Shown one piece after another: positions 60,603 to 64,000 of a stretch of DNA of 64,000 bases. The stretch is taken from positions 62,001 through 126,000 of the forward strand of contig NZ_JARXYJ010000002.1 of NCBI RefSeq assembly GCF_029894425.1, in the 5' to 3' direction. The position numbers were made by a program, and so were the translations under genes. The first letter of the stretch is position 1; every line of letters begins with the position of its first letter. The stretch comes from Streptomyces sp. SAI-127 (lineage in GTDB: Bacteria; Actinomycetota; Actinomycetes; Streptomycetales; Streptomycetaceae). A model generated the notes under the pieces. It saw only the letters and a program-made list of their open reading frames with translations, made no database searches and was not told the DNA's origin.

Positions 60603-62996
60603 TCACTCGCCCGGGTGGGAGAGCTCGATGTCGTGGCTTTCCACACCGGAGCCGTGCACGGTCACCTGGGTGGCCTTCGGCGGGTAGCCGGCCGCCGTGA
60701 CCGTGTACTCGCCGCCGTCGAGGTCGGTGAAGGCATAGCCGCCGTCCTCGCCGGTGGTCGCGGTGGCCACCACGTTGCCGGCCGTGTCGATGAGCGTGAC
60801 CCGCGCGTCGTTCAGCGGTCGGCCCGCGGCTTGGACCAGGCCCCGCACGTGCAGGCCGGGGGAGAGTTCGAGCTCGGTCCTGGTGACGCCCTGCGCGGCG
60901 ATCTCGACGGGCAGCGCGAGCGGCCGGTGGCCGGCCGCGGTCACCGCGAGGGTCAACTGGCCGGGCACCAGTTCCGCGAAGCCGAAGGTGCCGTCCGTGT
61001 CGGAGAGCCCGGAGGCCAGCACATCGCCGCGCACGTCGGCCGCGACCACCATGGCGCCGGCGACCGGCTTCCCGAGGCCGGCCGACCTGACCGTGCCGAC
61101 CAGGCCGCTGGTGCCGGAGAGCAGGATGTCGTACGAGACCGGCTCGCCGCCGACCACGACCGTGGACGCCTGCGGCTGGTAGCCCTCGGCGGAGGCGATG
61201 AGCACGTAGCTTCCCGGTCCCGGCGCGTCCACCGCGTAGGCACCGTCCGAGTGGGCCACCATGCGGCCCACCTGCCGCCCGTCCAGCGAGATCAGGGTGA
61301 TGACCGCCCGCGGCACGGGTGCCGACTCGGCGCCGATGACGTGCCCGCTGACCGGGACGCCGGTGGAGGACCGGACAGCGGCCGGGCTCGGCACCTTCGC
61401 GTCGTGCTCGGTGTTCTCCTGGGTCCCGTCCTCCCGGCCTCGGAGGCCGAACGCAGCCAGAGCGGCGCCTACCAGGGCGAGGACGCCGGTGACCAGGACG
61501 GCGGTGTGGACGCCGTTCATGAACGCGGTGTGGCTGCCCTCCACCACGGCCGCCCTGAGCTGGGCCGGCATCGCGTCGGAGACCGGGGCGACGCCCATCG
61601 CGACCGCGTCCTTCGCCTCCTCGAAGCGCGCGGCCGCCGAGTGGGGCACGCCCGCGTCGGTCAGTGAGTCCGTGAGCGTGGAGCCGACACGGCTGCTGAT
61701 GAGGGAGACGAGCACCGAGGTGCCGAGCGCGCCGCCGACCTGAAGTGAGGTGGCCTGGAGGCCACCCGCGATACCGCCGTCCTTGACGGGGGCGTTGCCG
61801 ACGATCGCGTCGGAGGACGCGGCCATCACCATGCCGACGCCGAGACCGAGCGCGACGAACGGCGGCCACATGGCGGCGTACGAGGAGTCGGCGCTCCACG
61901 CGAGCATCGTGAACGCGGCGCCGGCCTGGAGCACCATCCCGAGCGGCATGGTCAGGCGCGGCCCGAACCTCTCGGTGAGCTTCGCGCCGAGCGGCGAGGC
62001 CACCATGGAGGCGAGGCTCAGCGGCAGGGTCCGCACACCGGACTCGACGGGCGTGAAGCCGTGCACGTTCTGCAGGTACAGCATCACGAAGAAGATCGCG
62101 CCGAGCAGGACGAAGAAGTTCAGCGCGGTGACGAACACACCGATGGTCAGGGCCGGGTTGCGGAACAGCCGCATCGGCAGGAGAGGGTGCGCGACGCGGG
62201 TCTCGTACCAGCCGAAGAGAACCAGGACGACGACACCGCCGACGATCGCGCCGAGGGTACCGGCCGAAGTCCAGCCCCACGTCTCGCCCTTGACGACGCC
62301 GAAGACGACGGCGATCAGTCCGAGCGCGAGCAGGACGACACCGGGCACGTCGAACTTCTCGCTCGCCGCCGCCTCGTTCCTGGACTGCGGCAGCACCACG
62401 AGACCGAAGACGAGGGCGATCACGCCGATAGGGGCGTTGATGTAGAAGACGGACTCCCAGTTGACATGCTGGACGAGCAGTCCGCCGACGATCGGGCCGA
62501 GCGCGGTGGCGACGGACGAGATCATCGCCCAGATGCCGACCGCCATGCCGAACTTCTTCGGCGGGAACACGGCACGCAGCAACGCCAGCGTGTTGGGCAT
62601 GAGCATCGCGCCGAAGAGGCCCTGCAGGGCCCGGAAGGCGATGACACCCTCGACCGAGCCGGCGAGGCCGATCGCGACGGACGCCACGGTGAACCCGACG
62701 ACGCCGACGAGGTAGACCGTGCGGCGCCCGAAGCGGTCGCCGAGCTTGCCGCCGAGGATGAGGGCGGCGGCGAGGGCGAGCAGGTAGGAGTTGGTGACCC
62801 ACTGCAGTTCGGCGGTCGTGGCGTTCAGGTCGCGAGCGATCTCGGCGTTGGCGATCGAGACGACGGAACCGTCGAGGCCGACCATGAACAGGCCGAGCCC
62901 GACGGCGATCAGCGTCAGCCAGGGATTGGCGCGAAGACCGCGGGGGTGGCGGTGGGATACGGGCGTGGGCGCTGTGGAAACAGCGGTGACAGACAT
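60603..62996 (-). CDS. DHA2-type MFS exporter fused to three beta-sandwich domains
   Basis: 797 residues from ATG 62996; the frame to 63113 lacks a site. Residues 25-540 are a 14-helix EmrB/QacA-type drug:H+ antiporter (GLDGSVVSIANAEIARDL, LGDRFGRRTVYLVG, LGPIVGGLLVQHVNWESVFY). The last ~250 residues are three tandem carboxypeptidase-regulatory/transthyretin-like repeats starting at VSGHVIGAESAPV, LVGTVRSAGLGKPV and VRGLVQAAGRPLND, each with a Gly-x-Tyr/Phe turn. With 14 helices the tail would be cytoplasmic. It is preceded by a MarR gene, its likely regulator. Confidence 0.9.
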   Translation of the reverse strand: MSVTAVSTAPTPVSHRHPRGLRANPWLTLIAVGLGLFMVGLDGSVVSIANAEIARDLNATTAELQWVTNSYLLALAAALILGGKLGDRFGRRTVYLVGVVGFTVASVAIGLAGSVEGVIAFRALQGLFGAMLMPNTLALLRAVFPPKKFGMAVGIWAMISSVATALGPIVGGLLVQHVNWESVFYINAPIGVIALVFGLVVLPQSRNEAAASEKFDVPGVVLLALGLIAVVFGVVKGETWGWTSAGTLGAIVGGVVVLVLFGWYETRVAHPLLPMRLFRNPALTIGVFVTALNFFVLLGAIFFVMLYLQNVHGFTPVESGVRTLPLSLASMVASPLGAKLTERFGPRLTMPLGMVLQAGAAFTMLAWSADSSYAAMWPPFVALGLGVGMVMAASSDAIVGNAPVKDGGIAGGLQATSLQVGGALGTSVLVSLISSRVGSTLTDSLTDAGVPHSAAARFEEAKDAVAMGVAPVSDAMPAQLRAAVVEGSHTAFMNGVHTAVLVTGVLALVGAALAAFGLRGREDGTQENTEHDAKVPSPAAVRSSTGVPVSGHVIGAESAPVPRAVITLISLDGRQVGRMVAHSDGAYAVDAPGPGSYVLIASAEGYQPQASTVVVGGEPVSYDILLSGTSGLVGTVRSAGLGKPVAGAMVVAADVRGDVLASGLSDTDGTFGFAELVPGQLTLAVTAAGHRPLALPVEIAAQGVTRTELELSPGLHVRGLVQAAGRPLNDARVTLIDTAGNVVATATTGEDGGYAFTDLDGGEYTVTAAGYPPKATQVTVHGSGVESHDIELSHPGE

Positions 62997-63146
62997 GTGT
63001 GAGCTGTCCTCGGGACGTGCGGCGCGCGGCTGGGGCGCGTGGACATGTGGGGGCGAGCCGTGAGTGGAGGCTGCGCAGGGGCAGCACATCCAGCCCTGCC
63101 GCAGCAGCGGCAAGGGCAGTAGGCGTACGGCGGCCGAACCGAACGG

Positions 63147-63629
63147 TCAGGCGGCGGAGTGGTCGCGCAGGCGCCGGGTGAGAGCCTCGAGAGCGCCGAG
63201 CGCCGAGCCGAGGGCGTCGCGGTCGCCGTCCGTGAGGGTACGCAGCGCGGCCGCGAGCTGTCGCGCCGCGACGTCCTCGGCCTGGACGATGCGCTGACGC
63301 GCCTTGGCGGTGACACGCAGGTGCGCGACACGCCGGTCGATGTCGTCCTGGTGGCGTTCCAGCAGACCCGCGTCGGTGAGGCGGGTGACCAGGGCGCTGA
63401 CGTTGTTCGGCATCATCCGCAGCGCTTCGGCCGCCTCGTGGACGGTCGCGTCGGCGTGCTCGGCGACGTACTGGAGCAGGGCCAACTGCCGCTCGGGGAG
63501 ACTGAGATGGGGCAGTCGCCGGTCGATGCTCTGCTTGACGTACCGGTTCAGTGTGGGCAGGCACGCCACGAGGCCCGCGGCCACCTGGTCGACGCCCTGG
63601 CTCGCAGGAGCCTCACTGATTCCGGTCAT
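63147..63629 (-). CDS. MarR-family regulator
   Basis: 160 residues. Winged helix TVHEAAEALRMMPNNVSALV followed by the wing DDIDRRVAHLRVT, with N- and C-terminal dimerisation helices. It lies 150 bp upstream of the DHA2 exporter in the same direction, typical of a repressor of drug efflux. A direct repeat of ACCTATG upstream of its start is a candidate operator. Confidence 0.92.
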   Translation of the reverse strand: MTGISEAPASQGVDQVAAGLVACLPTLNRYVKQSIDRRLPHLSLPERQLALLQYVAEHADATVHEAAEALRMMPNNVSALVTRLTDAGLLERHQDDIDRRVAHLRVTAKARQRIVQAEDVAARQLAAALRTLTDGDRDALGSALGALEALTRRLRDHSAA

Positions 63630-63640
63630 GGCACCAAGTT

Positions 63641-63661
63641 ACCTATGAAAAGAAACCTATG
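63641..63661. promoter_or_regulatory. direct repeat upstream of marR, candidate operator
   Basis: ACCTATG at 63641 and again at 63655, 14 bp apart, in an unusually AT-rich patch 12 bp before the MarR start. It probably covers promoter and autoregulatory site. Confidence 0.45.
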
Positions 63662-63692
63662 TCAAAATACTGAATCGCCAAGGGGCGGGGCG

Positions 63693-64000
63693 TCAGACGG
63701 TGGGGGTCGGTGGGGTCCACCGGTGGGTGCGGGGTACGCCGGTGATGCCGTAGTCCTTCTTGAGTGTTTCGGGGATCGCGTAGTGCATGACGCGTCCACG
63801 GGTGAGGGAGGACAGTTCGAGGACCGTGGTGAGGTGGCCGAGGCGGTTCAGGGCCCAGGCGCCGAGCGGGGAGCGGTCCTCGATGGTCTCCAGGACGCCG
63901 AGGAGGTGGGGCACGGCCTTGACGACGGTGTCCCACGAGGTGCGCGGCACATGGAGCCAGTCGGCGCAGGTGTCGCCGATGAGGTGGCGGATGAGGGCGG
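63693..64000 (-). CDS. C-terminal end of a probable MpaB-type oxygenase (start outside window)
   Basis: At least 101 residues are readable leftward from the window edge to the stop at 63693; an internal ATG at 63950 is not the true start. HLIGDTCADWLHVPRTSWDT, HLLGVLETIEDRSPLGAWAL and a conserved-looking tail with HYAIPETLKKDYGI resemble the C-terminus of MpaB/DUF2236-like haem oxygenases in Streptomyces. The haem-ligand region would lie outside the window, so the assignment is tentative. Confidence 0.42.
   Translation of the reverse strand, partial: ALIRHLIGDTCADWLHVPRTSWDTVVKAVPHLLGVLETIEDRSPLGAWALNRLGHLTTVLELSSLTRGRVMHYAIPETLKKDYGITGVPRTHRWTPPTPTV

Noticed and set aside
60457..63564. 1035-codon minus-strand open frame
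   Set aside because: Alternate frame of the DHA2 exporter and MarR genes with Arg-rich composition and no domain.
1..64000. Insertion sequences, integrases, attachment sites, tRNA or rRNA genes
   Set aside because: No transposase or recombinase motifs, terminal inverted repeats flanking genes, or tRNA-like cloverleaf were seen despite signs of rearrangement.

Overview
The window is high-GC actinobacterial DNA, almost certainly from a Streptomyces or close relative. The support is lineage-typical families (a DUF574 methyltransferase, XRE/DUF2690 membrane regulators, WYL, PucR and GlxA regulators, Tat and lipoprotein signals), frequent GTG and TTG starts, and strong GC bias at third codon positions. 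It is catabolic and accessory in character: no ribosomal or housekeeping genes, no tRNA, rRNA or CRISPR, and no intact mobile element. Several decayed gene fragments (CocE hydrolase, KDPG aldolase, DctA, a flavoprotein stub, a glycerate kinase::tartrate dehydrogenase chimera) suggest a rearranging region such as a chromosome arm.

Layout. 1-2400: the 3' part of a flavin oxidase, divergent from a WYL regulator. 2500-7060: a coiled-coil hypothetical, then an SDR, an NTF2-like protein, a YhgE/Pip-type membrane protein and a TetR regulator, tied together by four copies of a 16-bp palindrome. 7400-18600: a divergent pair of operons for aromatic-acid breakdown. Leftward are a PucR regulator, class II aldolase, MFS transporter and metallo-hydrolase. 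Rightward are a ketopantoate-reductase-like protein, a FAH-RraA fusion, a DapA-like aldolase, an HpaE-type dehydrogenase and an HpaD-type homoprotocatechuate 2,3-dioxygenase. 18760-25810: a second ring-cleavage cluster (AAHS transporter, NMT1-like binding protein, GntR regulator, dehydrogenase, FAH hydrolase, extradiol dioxygenase) with repeated GTG-N4-CAC sites. 25980-31060: a methyltransferase, two secreted peptidoglycan-binding proteins, and two tandem HTH-transmembrane regulators whose outer domains are a peptidoglycan-binding domain and DUF2690.

31160-34980 is an arsenic island (flavoprotein, two ArsR, aquaporin, ArsC) without an Acr3 or ArsB pump. 35000-40330 carries an aromatic flavin monooxygenase, a small hypothetical, a DUF574 methyltransferase and a secreted GH29 fucosidase. 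40480-41915 is a decayed tartrate/C4-dicarboxylate operon. 41970-56720 holds two leftward operons: an Opp/Dpp-type ABC importer with a fused permease-ATPase, and a glycoside operon (GH1, SDR, GH2 beta-glucuronidase, GPH transporter, GH78 rhamnosidase). Both are headed by the same two-part promoter signature with identical internal spacing, with a TetR gene between them. I read this as an intracellular system for importing and stripping a rhamnose- and glucuronate-containing plant glycoside, possibly a soyasaponin-like saponin. 56960-64000: a LURP-like hypothetical, a GlxA regulator divergent from an HD-domain protein and an oxidoreductase, a DHA2 exporter fused to three beta-sandwich domains with its MarR regulator, and the 3' end of a probable MpaB-type oxygenase.
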